A stretch of 64,000 nt of DNA from Bradyrhizobium sp. CSA207 (GTDB taxonomy: Bacteria > Pseudomonadota > Alphaproteobacteria > Rhizobiales > Xanthobacteraceae): NCBI RefSeq assembly GCF_029051685.1, contig NZ_JAACFT010000021.1, positions 95,308 to 159,307 of the forward strand, written 5' to 3'. Within the stretch, counting starts at the first letter, position 1; each line of letters begins with the position of its first letter. Below the pieces are notes generated by a model. It had not been told where the DNA came from. It saw nothing but the letters and a program-made list of their open reading frames with translations, and did not search any database. Below are positions 24,791 through 33,147 of this stretch, one piece after another. The translations under genes and the position numbers were made by a program.

Positions 24791-24810
24791 ATGCGAGGCG
24801 CAAAGGAAAG

Positions 24811-25134
24811 TCAGCCGCGCTTGGCCCGACCGTGCCTAGTTTCGCCGGCACCGACCCCGCTCGCCGGCCCGGCAGCATCGGCTGCAGGCCGATCGGCCAG
24901 CACCTTTTTGGAAGGCAGCAGCAGCTCCGCGACCTCGACGCCCAGCGCGGCCGAGATCTTATCCAGTGATTCCAAGGTTGGATTTGCGGTCGCGAGCTCC
25001 AATGCGCTGATCAGCGCCTGACGCAAACTCGCCTCGTCGGCGAGGTCGTACTGCGACCACGATCGCTGCAGACGAAGCTCTCGAAGGTTGCGGGCAAGCA
25101 ACCGCTTGGTGTGTGCCGGATTTCGCCGCTTCAT
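24811..25134 (-). CDS. XRE-family HTH regulator
   Basis: 107 residues, a compact HTH protein ('LLARNLRELRLQRSWSQYDLADEASLRQALISALELATANPTLE', then 'ISAALGVEVAELLLPSKK') with a short basic tail. A near-perfect palindrome sits 35-52 bp upstream of the ATG, so it probably represses itself. It resembles the regulator at 11662, and a truncated duplicate of its 3' end lies just downstream. Confidence 0.85.
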   Translation of the reverse strand: MKRRNPAHTKRLLARNLRELRLQRSWSQYDLADEASLRQALISALELATANPTLESLDKISAALGVEVAELLLPSKKVLADRPAADAAGPASGVGAGETRHGRAKRG

Positions 25135-25168
25135 CCGTCAGGATGATGCATTCCGCAAGCGCGGACAA

Positions 25169-25186
25169 AACACGCTTTAGCGTGTT
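25169..25186. promoter_or_regulatory. Palindromic operator upstream of the XRE gene
   Basis: AACACGCT TT AGCGTGTT: perfect 8-nt arms with a 2-nt centre. A degenerate half-repeat follows (TACGCTATGACGTGTT). The position just upstream of the XRE start suggests autoregulation; a related palindrome is at 14055. Confidence 0.6.
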
Positions 25187-25509
25187 AAATACGCTATGAC
25201 GTGTTCCGTTCACCGATTCTGCTCTTACCGTCTCGCGATGAATGCCCCCTTTCCGGCCTCAGTCAGGTACGCGCTTAATATCTGGAAGCTGGAGGCATCG
25301 CTGCAATACCCAGCATGCAAGCGGCCCAATTGCCGGTGGCGAACATCCTCAGGCTGCGCCGAAATCGAGCCGCGGCGAACTCTGACGATGTAGTAGGAGG
25401 ATTGCGAGCGCGGCGCAGTGGTCGAGCACCGATCGCTGGGCCCTCTCGTTTCCCGACCTTGCAAATGCGTTGAACAATTGCTATCGTCTGTTCAACGCTG
25501 GAGGTTGTC

Positions 25510-25806
25510 ATGGCTGTGCGGACCCGCACGTCGACAGAGACCGAGAAGCACATTGCGCTTACGCGCAACCGGCTCGTGCTCGAGCAGGCGCGCGCCGTCG
25601 GGCTGCTCGGTAAGGCCAAGAACACGCGCTTGTCCGGGCGCGTGCCGGCAGGCCTGATCGAAGCGGCAAAGAAGCGGGCTCACGTATCTTCCGATACCGA
25701 ACTTCTAGAGCTCGCGTTGTCGCGTTTGGCACTCGAAGACGATTTCGGCGCGCGTCTTGTTAGGCGCAGGGGAAGCATCCCGGCAGATATCGATCTTGCC
25801 ATTTGA
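25510..25806 (+). CDS. Antitoxin of a PIN-domain toxin-antitoxin pair
   Basis: 98 residues, preceded by GGAGG. The N-terminus is basic and the middle is helical ('VPAGLIEAAKKRAHVSSDTELLELALSRLAL'), like a ribbon-helix-helix-type DNA-binding antitoxin. It overlaps the start of the PIN gene, which gives its role. It is expected to bind the toxin and repress the pair. Confidence 0.7.
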   Translation: MAVRTRTSTETEKHIALTRNRLVLEQARAVGLLGKAKNTRLSGRVPAGLIEAAKKRAHVSSDTELLELALSRLALEDDFGARLVRRRGSIPADIDLAI

Positions 25807-26368
25807 TCTCCAGGGAGCATTGCGGAGGCTGAAGCCGCACAAGCGTTTGGAACGGTTGACGCGACGAGCAGATTCCGAGCTTGCCTGGGCGTCCGACGAG
25901 CCGCTCATCGGCGGCGCGCTAATTCTCGATACCAGCGTTTACCTCGACGTCTTGCAGGCACGCACGCCGGACGCTGTCGATGAATTGCTGACATATCGCG
26001 TCTGCCACCACTCGGCCGTCTGCCTTGCCGAACTAACGCATGTGTTCGGGCGGCTCGATCCGGCTCACCCCTCAACGATTGGGGTTCTGCAAACGGTACG
26101 GGATGTGATTGAAGACATTCCGCAGCATCGCTTGCAAGCTCCGGATACGGCGATGTGGGGCGAAGCGGGAATGCTTGCGGGCGAGCTCGTTCGTCTCAGC
26201 GGCGCGCCGAAGGGGGCGGGTCACGAGCGGAAATACCTCAACGATGCGCTCATCTATCTTCAGGCACGGGGTATCGGTGCCAGCGTATTAACAGGGAATG
26301 TCGGCGACTTCGACTTCCTGAACCAACTTGTTCCGGGAGTTCCGATCATTCTATATCGGCAGGTGTGA
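25796..26368 (+). CDS. PIN-domain toxin (VapC-like RNase)
   Basis: 190 residues if started at TTG 25796, which overlaps the antitoxin stop; TTG 25757 is the other option. There is no in-frame ATG before the PIN domain. About 45 leading residues ('LKPHKRLERLTRRADSELAWASDEP') precede the PIN core, which begins 'GALILDTSVYLDVLQ' (first Asp), with further acidic residues in 'CLAELTHVF', 'KYLNDALIYL' and 'GNVGDFDFL'. It should be a magnesium-dependent RNase. It is longer at the N-terminus than standard VapC. Confidence 0.75.
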   Translation: MPFDLQGALRRLKPHKRLERLTRRADSELAWASDEPLIGGALILDTSVYLDVLQARTPDAVDELLTYRVCHHSAVCLAELTHVFGRLDPAHPSTIGVLQTVRDVIEDIPQHRLQAPDTAMWGEAGMLAGELVRLSGAPKGAGHERKYLNDALIYLQARGIGASVLTGNVGDFDFLNQLVPGVPIILYRQV

Positions 26369-26686
26369 GCCAATTCCCGCAGTCATTCAGAAATTCCCGC
26401 GGTGCCAACAAGAAGTCCGGACAGGCTTAGAAGCTCCCACGACAGTTGAGGCCACGGCGTAAGGTCATTCCACACGATAATCCGGATAGCCAAAACTCTT
26501 AAGCTCCCGTCGGACGGGCCTTGTGCCGCTCCCGACGGATTCACCGATTTTGGTATCGGCGGAAGTCCGAAGCAAGCCACCAGCGGCTTGGCCCCGACCC
26601 AGCGATGTATCAACACGAAATTCCGAATGGCCTTTTGTTCTGACAGCTCTATTTGTCAAGGCGGAGCGAAGGACGGACCCGTAGAG
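26369..26686. other. Intergenic, no gene seen
   Basis: About 320 bp between the PIN toxin and dinB. I see no conserved frame or clear regulatory repeat. It should hold the dinB promoter. Confidence 0.4.
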
Positions 26687-27790
26687 ATGGACGCACCGGC
26701 CGAAAGCCGACCCGACACCGGCCTTTCCCACCGCAAGATCATCCACATCGACATGGACGCCTTCTACGCGTCGGTCGAGCAGCGGGACAATCCGGATCTT
26801 CGAGGCAAGCCAGTCGCGGTCGGCGGCTCGGCGGAACGCGGCGTCGTAGCTGCGGCAAGCTACGAGGCCCGCAAGTTCGGAGTCCGGTCTGCGATGGCGT
26901 CCGTCAGCGCCAAGAGGCAGTGTCCGGACCTGATCTTCGTAAAACCGCGCTTCGAGGTCTACAAAGCGATCAGCCGGCAAATCCGCGAAATCTTCGCGGA
27001 GCACACGTCGATTATCGAACCGCTGTCGCTGGACGAGGCCTATCTGGACGTCACCGAAAACCTGCAGGGCATCCCCCTCGCCCGCGACGTCGCGCTGCGG
27101 ATCCGCGAGAAGATCAAGGCCGAGACGGGCCTCAACGCTTCGGCCGGCATCAGCTACAACAAGTTTCTGGCGAAACTCGCTTCGGATCACAGGAAGCCGA
27201 ACGGCCAGTACGTCATCTCTCCGGAGATGGGCGCCGCGTTCGTGGAGCCCCTGCCGGTCGGCAAATTCCACGGCATCGGTCCGGCGACGAGCGCGAAGAT
27301 GAATGGCCTCGGCATCTTCACCGGAATGGACATCCGCAACCAGACGCTCGAGTTCATGAATGCCAACTTCGGCAAGTCCGGGGCCTACTACTACTGGATC
27401 TCGCGCGGCATCGACGACCGTCCCGTCAGGGCCAACCGCATCCGCAAGTCCATCGGCGCCGAGAACACGTTCTCGGCCGACCTGACGACTTTCGACGCCA
27501 TGGCCGCCGAGCTCCGGCCGCTGATCGACAAGGTCTGGCGCCACTGTGAGAGCACCGGCAACCGGGGACGGACCGTGACGCTCAAGGTCAAGTTCTTCGA
27601 TTTCGAGATCATCACCCGCAGCAGGTCCGTCGTGGCGCCGGTTCCGAGCCGGGACGATCTCGAAAGCCTAGCCGTCGGCCTGCTGCAGGCCGAGATGCCG
27701 ATGCCTAAGTCCGTGCGGCTACTGGGGGTCTCGCTGTCATCGCTGCAGGCTAGTGATCTAGCCGAGCCGCAGCTGGATCTGCCGATCTGA
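26687..27790 (+). CDS. dinB: DNA polymerase IV (Y-family translesion polymerase)
   Basis: 367 residues. The palm active site is intact: 'IIHIDMDAFYASVEQ' near the N-terminus and 'SLDEAYLDV' with the catalytic Asp/Glu pair. 'GRTVTLKVKFFDFEIITRSRS' marks the little finger. The start at 26687 is chosen because the earlier in-frame ATG (26588) adds a stretch foreign to the family. It has the usual length of a DinB. It carries out error-prone bypass of damaged DNA in the cytoplasm. There is no imuA/imuB or lexA neighbour, so it is a stand-alone accessory copy. Confidence 0.93.
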   Translation: MDAPAESRPDTGLSHRKIIHIDMDAFYASVEQRDNPDLRGKPVAVGGSAERGVVAAASYEARKFGVRSAMASVSAKRQCPDLIFVKPRFEVYKAISRQIREIFAEHTSIIEPLSLDEAYLDVTENLQGIPLARDVALRIREKIKAETGLNASAGISYNKFLAKLASDHRKPNGQYVISPEMGAAFVEPLPVGKFHGIGPATSAKMNGLGIFTGMDIRNQTLEFMNANFGKSGAYYYWISRGIDDRPVRANRIRKSIGAENTFSADLTTFDAMAAELRPLIDKVWRHCESTGNRGRTVTLKVKFFDFEIITRSRSVVAPVPSRDDLESLAVGLLQAEMPMPKSVRLLGVSLSSLQASDLAEPQLDLPI

Positions 27791-27809
27791 GGCCATTATC
27801 CCTTGAAAA

Positions 27810-27839
27810 ATGCTATCAATTATTTGACTTTGATAGCAT
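27810..27839. promoter_or_regulatory. Inverted repeat operator upstream of fitA
   Basis: ATGCTATCAA (27810-27819) and its exact reverse complement TTGATAGCAT (27830-27839) are separated by 10 nt, 28 bp before the antitoxin ATG. This is the expected binding site for a FitA-type ribbon-helix-helix repressor. Confidence 0.65.
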
Positions 27840-27866
27840 CGCCGTCCGTCTCTGGAGGACGCCATC

Positions 27867-28121
27867 ATGGCCGATGTCACCATCCGTAACCTCTCCAAGG
27901 AGGCGCATCGCGCTCTGAAAGTCCGCGCGGCGCAGCACAATCGCAGCGCGGAAGCGGAAATGCGCGCCATTCTGGAGGCCGCCGTGCGTCCCGAGGGCCG
28001 GCCGCGGCTCGGCACCGCCCTTTCGGAGATGAGCCGGAAGATCGGCCTCACCAATGCCGATGTCGAGGCACTTGAACATGGCCGCGCCGCGCGTGCCGCT
28101 GAGCCGATGCGCTTCGAATGA
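27867..28121 (+). CDS. fitA: FitA/plasmid-stability type antitoxin (Arc-like RHH)
   Basis: 84 residues with a strong Shine-Dalgarno (GGAGG). The start 'MADVTIRNLSKEAHRALKVRAAQHNRSAEAEMRAILEAAV' is the classic FitA ribbon-helix-helix, followed by the toxin-binding tail. The antitoxin is intact, but its partner immediately downstream is cut off after about 33 codons, leaving an orphan. Confidence 0.85.
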   Translation: MADVTIRNLSKEAHRALKVRAAQHNRSAEAEMRAILEAAVRPEGRPRLGTALSEMSRKIGLTNADVEALEHGRAARAAEPMRFE

Positions 28122-28216
28122 TCTTGCTCGATACCAATGGGGTCTCCGAGGCGATGAAGCCCGAACCGCATCCATCGGTCCGCGACTGGCTCGACGCCCA
28201 GGCGGCCGAAACGGCA
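28118..28216 (+). pseudogene. Truncated FitB/VapC PIN toxin
   Basis: The ATG overlaps the fitA stop, and the first residues 'MILLDTNGVSEAMKPEPHPSVRDWLD' are the N-terminus of a FitB PIN domain with the first catalytic Asp. After about residue 33 the similarity stops, and the frame continues into the 3' end of the convergent metallophosphoesterase gene. The rest of the toxin has been deleted. Confidence 0.75.
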
Positions 28217-28254
28217 CCGAAAGTTTCGCCTGACTGGACGTGCGGCGGCGCGGC

Positions 28255-28722
28255 CTATCCAACTTCAAGATCGTGGATGATCGGTTTCAGACCGTCGGGC
28301 GTGATTTCGAGGCGCGCAAGCGTGATCGGTAGCTTGAAGCGTTGGCGCCCAGCACTGCCCGGATTTAGGTAGAGCAAGCCGTCGACGGTGTTGATCTTCG
28401 GCACGTGGGAGTGGCCGGAAACAATGACATCGATGCCCTCAGCTACGGGATCGACCTGCAGGGTGTTGAGGTCGTGCAGAACGTAGAACAGCCGTCCGGC
28501 GAGCCGCACGAACTCGGTTTCGGCAAATTCGGTGGCCCACTCGCCCGTATCCACGTTTCCTCTGATCGCCGTGACGGGGGCAATTCTCCGCAGCGCGGTG
28601 ATGATCTCGGGATCGCCGATGTCGCCGCCGTGAATTATGTGGTCGACATGGGCCAGCAGGCGCAGCGCCTCCGGCCTGAGCAGGCCGTGCGTATCCGAGA
28701 TGATGCCGATGGTGAAAGTCAT
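28255..28722 (-). CDS. YfcE/MJ0936-type metallophosphoesterase
   Basis: 155 residues. Calcineurin-like phosphodiesterase motifs are in order: 'IGIISDTHG', 'IIHGGDIGD', 'AIRGNVD', and 'VIVSGHSHVPKI', with 'LLYLNPGS' near the end. The length matches YfcE-type single-domain phosphodiesterases. The ATG at 28722 is favoured over 28743 because the family starts right before the first strand. It is convergent with the truncated fitB, so the deletion that removed fitB ended close to its stop. Confidence 0.9.
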   Translation of the reverse strand: MTFTIGIISDTHGLLRPEALRLLAHVDHIIHGGDIGDPEIITALRRIAPVTAIRGNVDTGEWATEFAETEFVRLAGRLFYVLHDLNTLQVDPVAEGIDVIVSGHSHVPKINTVDGLLYLNPGSAGRQRFKLPITLARLEITPDGLKPIIHDLEVG

Positions 28723-28803
28723 CGAAGCGTCCGGCTGAAGCACTCTATCGCGCGTTGGGCCGCGGCTTCCTGATGCACCGCCGGTGCCCCGGACATCAAC
28801 CGC

Positions 28804-29730
28804 CTAAGCCGACTTCCGCCGCTGGCCCGTCGCGGGCTTCTTCGCCGCTGCTTCCTTCACCGGCTTCTTGCCTTGGATCGTCATCAGCATCTCTTTCTGG
28901 CCCGCCGCCGCCTTGCGCGGCTTCTTGGCGGGCTCTGCTGCCTTCGCCGGCGCCGCCTCCCGACCGACGCTCTGCCGCAGCGCCTCCATCAGATCGACCA
29001 CGTTTTCGCCTTTGGGCCGCTCCTTCGGGCGGATGGTCTTGCCTGCGCGCTTCTGGTTGATCAGGTCGACCAGCGCGGTCTCGTAATGATCCTCGAATTT
29101 CTCGGGGTCGAACGTGCCCGTCTTCTGGTTGACGATGTGCCTTGCGAGGTCGAGCATGTCCTTGGTGACTTTGACGTCCTGGATCTCGTCGAAGTACTCC
29201 TGCTCGGAGCGGACCTCGTAGGGGTAGCGCAGCAGCGTACCGACGAGACCCTTCTCCAACGGCTCGAGCGCGATAATGTGCTCGCGGTTGGTGAGAACCA
29301 CGCGGCCGATCGCGACCTTGTCCATCTCCCGGATGGTCTCCCTGATCACCGCGAAGGCGTCGTGACCGACCTTGCCGTCGGGACGAAGGTAGTACGGACG
29401 GATCAGATAGCGCGGGTCGATGTCGGCCTTGTCGACGAACTCGTCGATCTCGATGGTCCGCGTCGACTCTAGCGCCAGCTCCTCGAGCTCCTCCTTTGTG
29501 ACCTCGATGTACTGTCCTTTGTCGAGTTCGTAGCCCTTGACGATGTCCTCGTTCGCGACCTCGTCACCGGTATCGGCGTCGACCTTTAGATATTTGATGC
29601 GGTGACCCGTCGCCCGGTTGAGCTGGTTGAACGCGATCTTCTCGCTCTCCGACGTCGCCGGATAGAGCGCCACCGGGCAGGTGACGAGGGACAGACGCAG
29701 GAAGCCTTTCCAGTTCGCTCGCGGGGCCAT
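28804..29730 (-). CDS. ku: Ku protein of bacterial non-homologous end joining
   Basis: 308 residues: the Ku core domain (start 'MAPRANWKGFLRLSLVTCPVALYPA', then 'RYLIRPYYLRPDG', 'YEVRSEQEYFDEI') followed from about 250 by a Lys/Ala/Pro-rich basic tail, common in rhizobial Ku. It binds DNA ends and recruits LigD. No ligD gene is in this window. The basic tail probably helps DNA binding. Confidence 0.95.
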   Translation of the reverse strand: MAPRANWKGFLRLSLVTCPVALYPATSESEKIAFNQLNRATGHRIKYLKVDADTGDEVANEDIVKGYELDKGQYIEVTKEELEELALESTRTIEIDEFVDKADIDPRYLIRPYYLRPDGKVGHDAFAVIRETIREMDKVAIGRVVLTNREHIIALEPLEKGLVGTLLRYPYEVRSEQEYFDEIQDVKVTKDMLDLARHIVNQKTGTFDPEKFEDHYETALVDLINQKRAGKTIRPKERPKGENVVDLMEALRQSVGREAAPAKAAEPAKKPRKAAAGQKEMLMTIQGKKPVKEAAAKKPATGQRRKSA

Positions 29731-29955
29731 GGTGAACGCAACGCTCCAGGGTACGGGGACTCGGACTCAAGACGAACGGGGGCGGCCAGTTCCGACACGC
29801 CAGCCGCTTACCCCGAGATTCATTTGCGTCGGCCGCGATGCCAGCAGAATCCGAACCGGGCCTCTTCACTCTCAGAACGAAACGGGAATATAATCCGTGT
29901 GCGAGACCAGCTGGCTTCAGCTCGCTCGGGAACCGCTGCGCGAACCTGGTTTCGA

Positions 29956-31116
29956 CTAACTCCCGAGCGAATGATCGAGGAAGAAGCGCAGCATTTCCCT
30001 GGTTGCGTCCGGCCCGCGCGGATCGGTGTAGGAGCCTGCGGGACTGCCTCCCGCCCAGGCATGGCCAGCGCCGTGAACATTCCAATGCTCGGACACGACG
30101 CGCCCGTCCGCATGGGTCAGGATCGTGCGGGTATATCCGTGCCCGTCCGGCACTCGTCCGTCGATCGCTTTCGATCTCATCCCCGTCGCGGCCTGCTCGA
30201 CAATCCGGTCGGCGTTGTTCGGATTCACAGTGGTGTCACGGTCGCCGTGGAAAACGATGATCGGCACTGACGGGCCGCCATTCCTGGCTTTCCCGCCGCC
30301 CTGCCGCATCGCGACGAACGCTGAGGGAAGATCGCTTGCTGCGCCGCATGCCAGGCCGGAATGGATCCCAACGGCCGCGTACAGATCGGTGTGCGTCGCC
30401 CCCATGATGGCGGCAGCCGCCCCGCCGGCCGAGAGCCCTGCGACGTAGACGCGGTTCGGGTCGATCGGATAGTCCTGCATGATCTGACGGGTGATGCCCG
30501 CGATCAGCGACGGCTCGCCCCCGTTCCGTTGCTGGTCGCCCGTGCGAAACCAATTCCAGCATTTTGACTGATTGGCTCCGCTGGGCTGCTCCGGATAGAC
30601 CACGAAGCAATTTCGTTCTTCCGCCAGGAAATTCATCCGGGTGCCAGCGGCGAAATCGTCCGGCGACTGGGTGCAACCGTGGAGCATGACCACGAGCGGA
30701 AGCGGTTCTCCTTGCGAGCGGCTGGGGATGAACAGTTTGTAGGTCCGGCTTCCGGCAGCGTTGCTGAAGGTCCCCGCGATAAACCTCGTTCCTTCGGGTG
30801 CGATATCCGTCGTGGCAGGCGGAGCGCGCAGGCCGAGTCCGGATAACTTTCGCATCGCGTCGAACGGCGCTGGGCGATTGCGCCACTGCACGGAACTGGC
30901 GTGCGTGCTTTGGCGGCCCTCCTTCTCCTCGAGAACGTTCGCCTTCAAGTCGATGGTCAGCGGCTCGATCTTCGCCGGCTTGGCTCTGGCCGTGCCACCG
31001 GACGGCTCTGCGGCGCTCTCGCCGCGAAGCATGCGCTGCAGGAGCGCGGTGGCCTCTACAAGTTGGCCGGCTCGCGTGAGACGCGTGGCATCGCGAACTA
31101 TGTTCTGATCCAGCAT
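29956..31116 (-). CDS. PHB-depolymerase-family esterase (extracellular-type alpha/beta hydrolase)
   Basis: 386 residues. The N-terminal 110 residues are a helical region ('NIVRDATRLTRAGQLVEATALLQRML'). The esterase domain has 'PLVVMLHGCTQSPDDFA' (oxyanion region), the nucleophile in GLSAGG, an acid residue in 'FHGDRDTTVN' and the His in 'GAGHAWAGG'. GAGGTG precedes the ATG. There is no obvious signal peptide, so an intracellular polyester or other ester substrate is possible. The start lies 4 nt after the stop of the RHH regulator, so the two are one transcription unit. Confidence 0.9.
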   Translation of the reverse strand: MLDQNIVRDATRLTRAGQLVEATALLQRMLRGESAAEPSGGTARAKPAKIEPLTIDLKANVLEEKEGRQSTHASSVQWRNRPAPFDAMRKLSGLGLRAPPATTDIAPEGTRFIAGTFSNAAGSRTYKLFIPSRSQGEPLPLVVMLHGCTQSPDDFAAGTRMNFLAEERNCFVVYPEQPSGANQSKCWNWFRTGDQQRNGGEPSLIAGITRQIMQDYPIDPNRVYVAGLSAGGAAAAIMGATHTDLYAAVGIHSGLACGAASDLPSAFVAMRQGGGKARNGGPSVPIIVFHGDRDTTVNPNNADRIVEQAATGMRSKAIDGRVPDGHGYTRTILTHADGRVVSEHWNVHGAGHAWAGGSPAGSYTDPRGPDATREMLRFFLDHSLGS

Positions 31117-31120
31117 CACA

Positions 31121-31540
31121 TCACCTCGTTCTATCGGCGAGAGCGGCCTTGACCGCGGGAGTCGCATGGAGGGCTCCGAGCACCGACACCGAAGCGATGG
31201 TGGCGCGGGCCAGATCGGGCGTGACGTCCTGGGCGATGGTCGCCAAGCCGAGAACGTTGATGTGCAGCATCTCGCCGGCGCGTCGTGCCGCCTCGAGATC
31301 TTCGCGGCTGTAATTCCGCAGCCCAAGGTCCAGGCTGTTTCGGACCGTCGACTGCTTTACGACGTCCGCGTGCCGCTCGAGCTGGTTGCGGATGGCCGTT
31401 CGGATGAAATCGGTACGGTTGGAATAGAATCCCTCCTGCACCATCAGATCGACCTGACCCAGGTCGACGTAACCGAGGTTGATGGTGATCTTCTCGGTGT
31501 CGGGCGTTTTTGGCCGCAGGTCGCGCACATCGTCAGCCAT
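31121..31540 (-). CDS. Ribbon-helix-helix (CopG-type) regulator
   Basis: 139 residues, ATG with GGAGA upstream. 'EKITINLGYVDLGQVDLMVQEGFYSNRTDFIRTAIRNQLERH' is an RHH fold. The second half ('INVLGLATIAQDVTPDLARATIASVSVLGALHA') is a family-specific helical/strand tail. It is coupled to the PHB-depolymerase-type esterase and probably regulates it. In bradyrhizobia such pairs recur, which supports a functional link (from memory, not checked). Confidence 0.75.
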   Translation of the reverse strand: MADDVRDLRPKTPDTEKITINLGYVDLGQVDLMVQEGFYSNRTDFIRTAIRNQLERHADVVKQSTVRNSLDLGLRNYSREDLEAARRAGEMLHINVLGLATIAQDVTPDLARATIASVSVLGALHATPAVKAALADRTR

Positions 31541-31775
31541 CTGCAGTTCTCCAGCCCATCCATGTGGATGGCTATAGGATGTCAGGTGGATGTCTTCTGG
31601 CGATCTACAAGGGGCCAAGGTCGATTTTCGCGGAACGGAGGCGGGTCGCTCCTGGGTCCTCCGGCGAGGCTCACCAAGGTGACTTGGCTCCCCACGCCGG
31701 CTGCTCGTCCCCGATTTTCGCCGGATGCGCCGGCCGGGACTCGACTTCAATGTTCTTGATATGTTCTAATACGAC

Positions 31776-32054
31776 ATGACCGACCGCCCCGCCAGCTGGC
31801 GCTTCCCCACCGTGAAGCACATGCAGAAACTCGCCTCCTCCATCGGTAGCGACCAGAAAACGCGGCCAGCGCGGCCCCTCGGACCGGCAGACGACCTCCC
31901 GGTCGAATACTGGCGAGCGCTGCTGGACGACCCTCGCGCAGAAACCAAGCCCGCGCCTCCCGGAGGGGCGCTGCGGCTGGACCAAATCTCTCAACATCTT
32001 CTGAGGGTGGGGTGCCGGCGCTGCGCCAGCGGCTGCTGGCCTGCGTTCGAGTAG
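31776..32054 (+). CDS. Conserved hypothetical protein, probably internally deleted
   Basis: 92 residues: 'MTDRPASWRFPTVKHMQKLA...DLPVEYWRALLDDPRAET...LRLDQISQHLLRVGCRRCASGCWPAFE'. As I remember this family, a longer zinc-finger-like segment separates 'LLRVGCRRC' and a final 'GCWPxFE', so about 40 residues seem to be missing here. It is divergent from the RHH regulator across a 235-bp gap. The function is unknown. Confidence 0.5.
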   Translation: MTDRPASWRFPTVKHMQKLASSIGSDQKTRPARPLGPADDLPVEYWRALLDDPRAETKPAPPGGALRLDQISQHLLRVGCRRCASGCWPAFE

Positions 32055-32167
32055 TCGTCGGCGCGGCCGGAACTGGATGCTGCCATGGCACCGAAGCATC
32101 ACCCGACGCCGCCCAGCGGCGGCGACCGCAAGGCGCTCAGCAAGGAGCTCTCGACAAGGCGCGCGCA

Positions 32168-32537
32168 ATGACGACAATCCTGGCCGCGCAGTCCGCCCAG
32201 GCACGCGCCAAAGGCGATGCGCTGATCAAACAGGCCGACAGGCTATTATGCGAAAGCTGGAACGAACTCATGTGGGCGGACGGCGAGCCGATCGGCCCCT
32301 TCAGCGACAGTCGACCAGGCGATCAACGGCGGCTATCCGTGGCTCGAGATCCGATGCTCACGCTGCAAGACGCTGCGCGACGTCGATCTGGCGGCGTTGC
32401 CACACGCCTCCACCACCTTTGTCCACGACTTGGCCGGCAGGCTCCGGTGCAGCAAATGTGATAAGGCCGGCCGCCGACCTGCCGTCATTCTGCTTCAGCT
32501 CACGCAGCGGCCCCGCCACGCCGCTACGGAGACGTGA
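32168..32537 (+). pseudogene. Frameshifted Cys-rich (zinc-ribbon-like) gene
   Basis: The frame from ATG 32168 encodes a helical N-terminus ('KGDALIKQADRLLCESWNELMWADGEPIG'). Near 32300 the coding signal moves to another frame, which gives 'DQAINGGYPWLEIRCSRCKTLRDVDL...RLRCSKCDKAGRRP' and ends at 32537. The two CxxC pairs are spread over the shifted part, which looks like a zinc ribbon. A single indel explains the break; it may be a real mutation or a sequence error. Confidence 0.6.
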
Positions 32538-32539
32538 CC

Positions 32540-32812
32540 ATGTGCAATCTCTACTCGATGACCAAGAACGTCGACGCGATCCGCCGGCTGTTCGATGCGC
32601 TCAACAGCCATGTAGGCAACTTGCCGTCGATGCCCAGCATCTTTCCGGACTATCCGGCGCCGATAGTTCGCAACGCACGCGACGGCCGTGAGATCGTCAT
32701 GGCTCGATGGGGCATGCCGTCCTCCCAGCAGGCGCTGTTGGAGGCCACCAAGAAACGAGCCCAGAAGCTCGAGGCTAAGGGTAAGCCGGTCGATTTCAAG
32801 GAATTGCTTCGG
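32540..32812 (+). pseudogene. Truncated YedK/HMCES (SRAP) protein
   Basis: The first ~91 residues are a SOS-response-associated peptidase: 'MCNLYSMT' with the catalytic Cys2, 'PDYPAPIVRNARDGREIVMARWGMP', and 'ATKKRAQKLEAKGKPVDFKELLR'. The rest, including the conserved His and Glu of the active site, is missing. At about 32812 the sequence passes straight into a fragment of an unrelated gene. Confidence 0.8.
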
Positions 32813-32817
32813 ATACG

Positions 32818-33045
32818 ATGTCGCGCTACCTGATCGACCGCATCCGCACGCTGCCCAATCTCACCATCCATGTCGGCAGCGAAATCGCCGCGCTCGAAGG
32901 CGACTGCCAGACCGGGCTTACCGGCATCGTCTTCCGCGACCGCAAGGACGGATCGACCGAGCGTTGTGCCGTCAGGTACCTGTTCCTGTCACCGGACGTT
33001 CCTGCCAGGGCTGAAAACGTAGCCTCGTCGAACACGATCAAGTGA
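32818..33045 (+). pseudogene. Internal fragment of a thioredoxin-reductase-like FAD oxidoreductase
   Basis: 'MSRYLIDRIRTLPNLTIHVGSEIAALEGD', 'GLTGIVFRDRKDGSTERCAVRYLFLS' corresponds to the middle of TrxB-like oxidoreductases (after the NADPH-binding fold). Both ends of the enzyme are missing. It is fused almost directly to the YedK fragment, marking a deletion junction. Confidence 0.6.
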
Positions 33046-33147
33046 GATCCAGCAGTCCGAGCCGTACACGGGGCCGCGACACGCTGCAATGGTAACGTGC
33101 GCCATCGAGTTGAGCGCGGGATTCTCCGAGTACGCAAAGAGGAGAGT

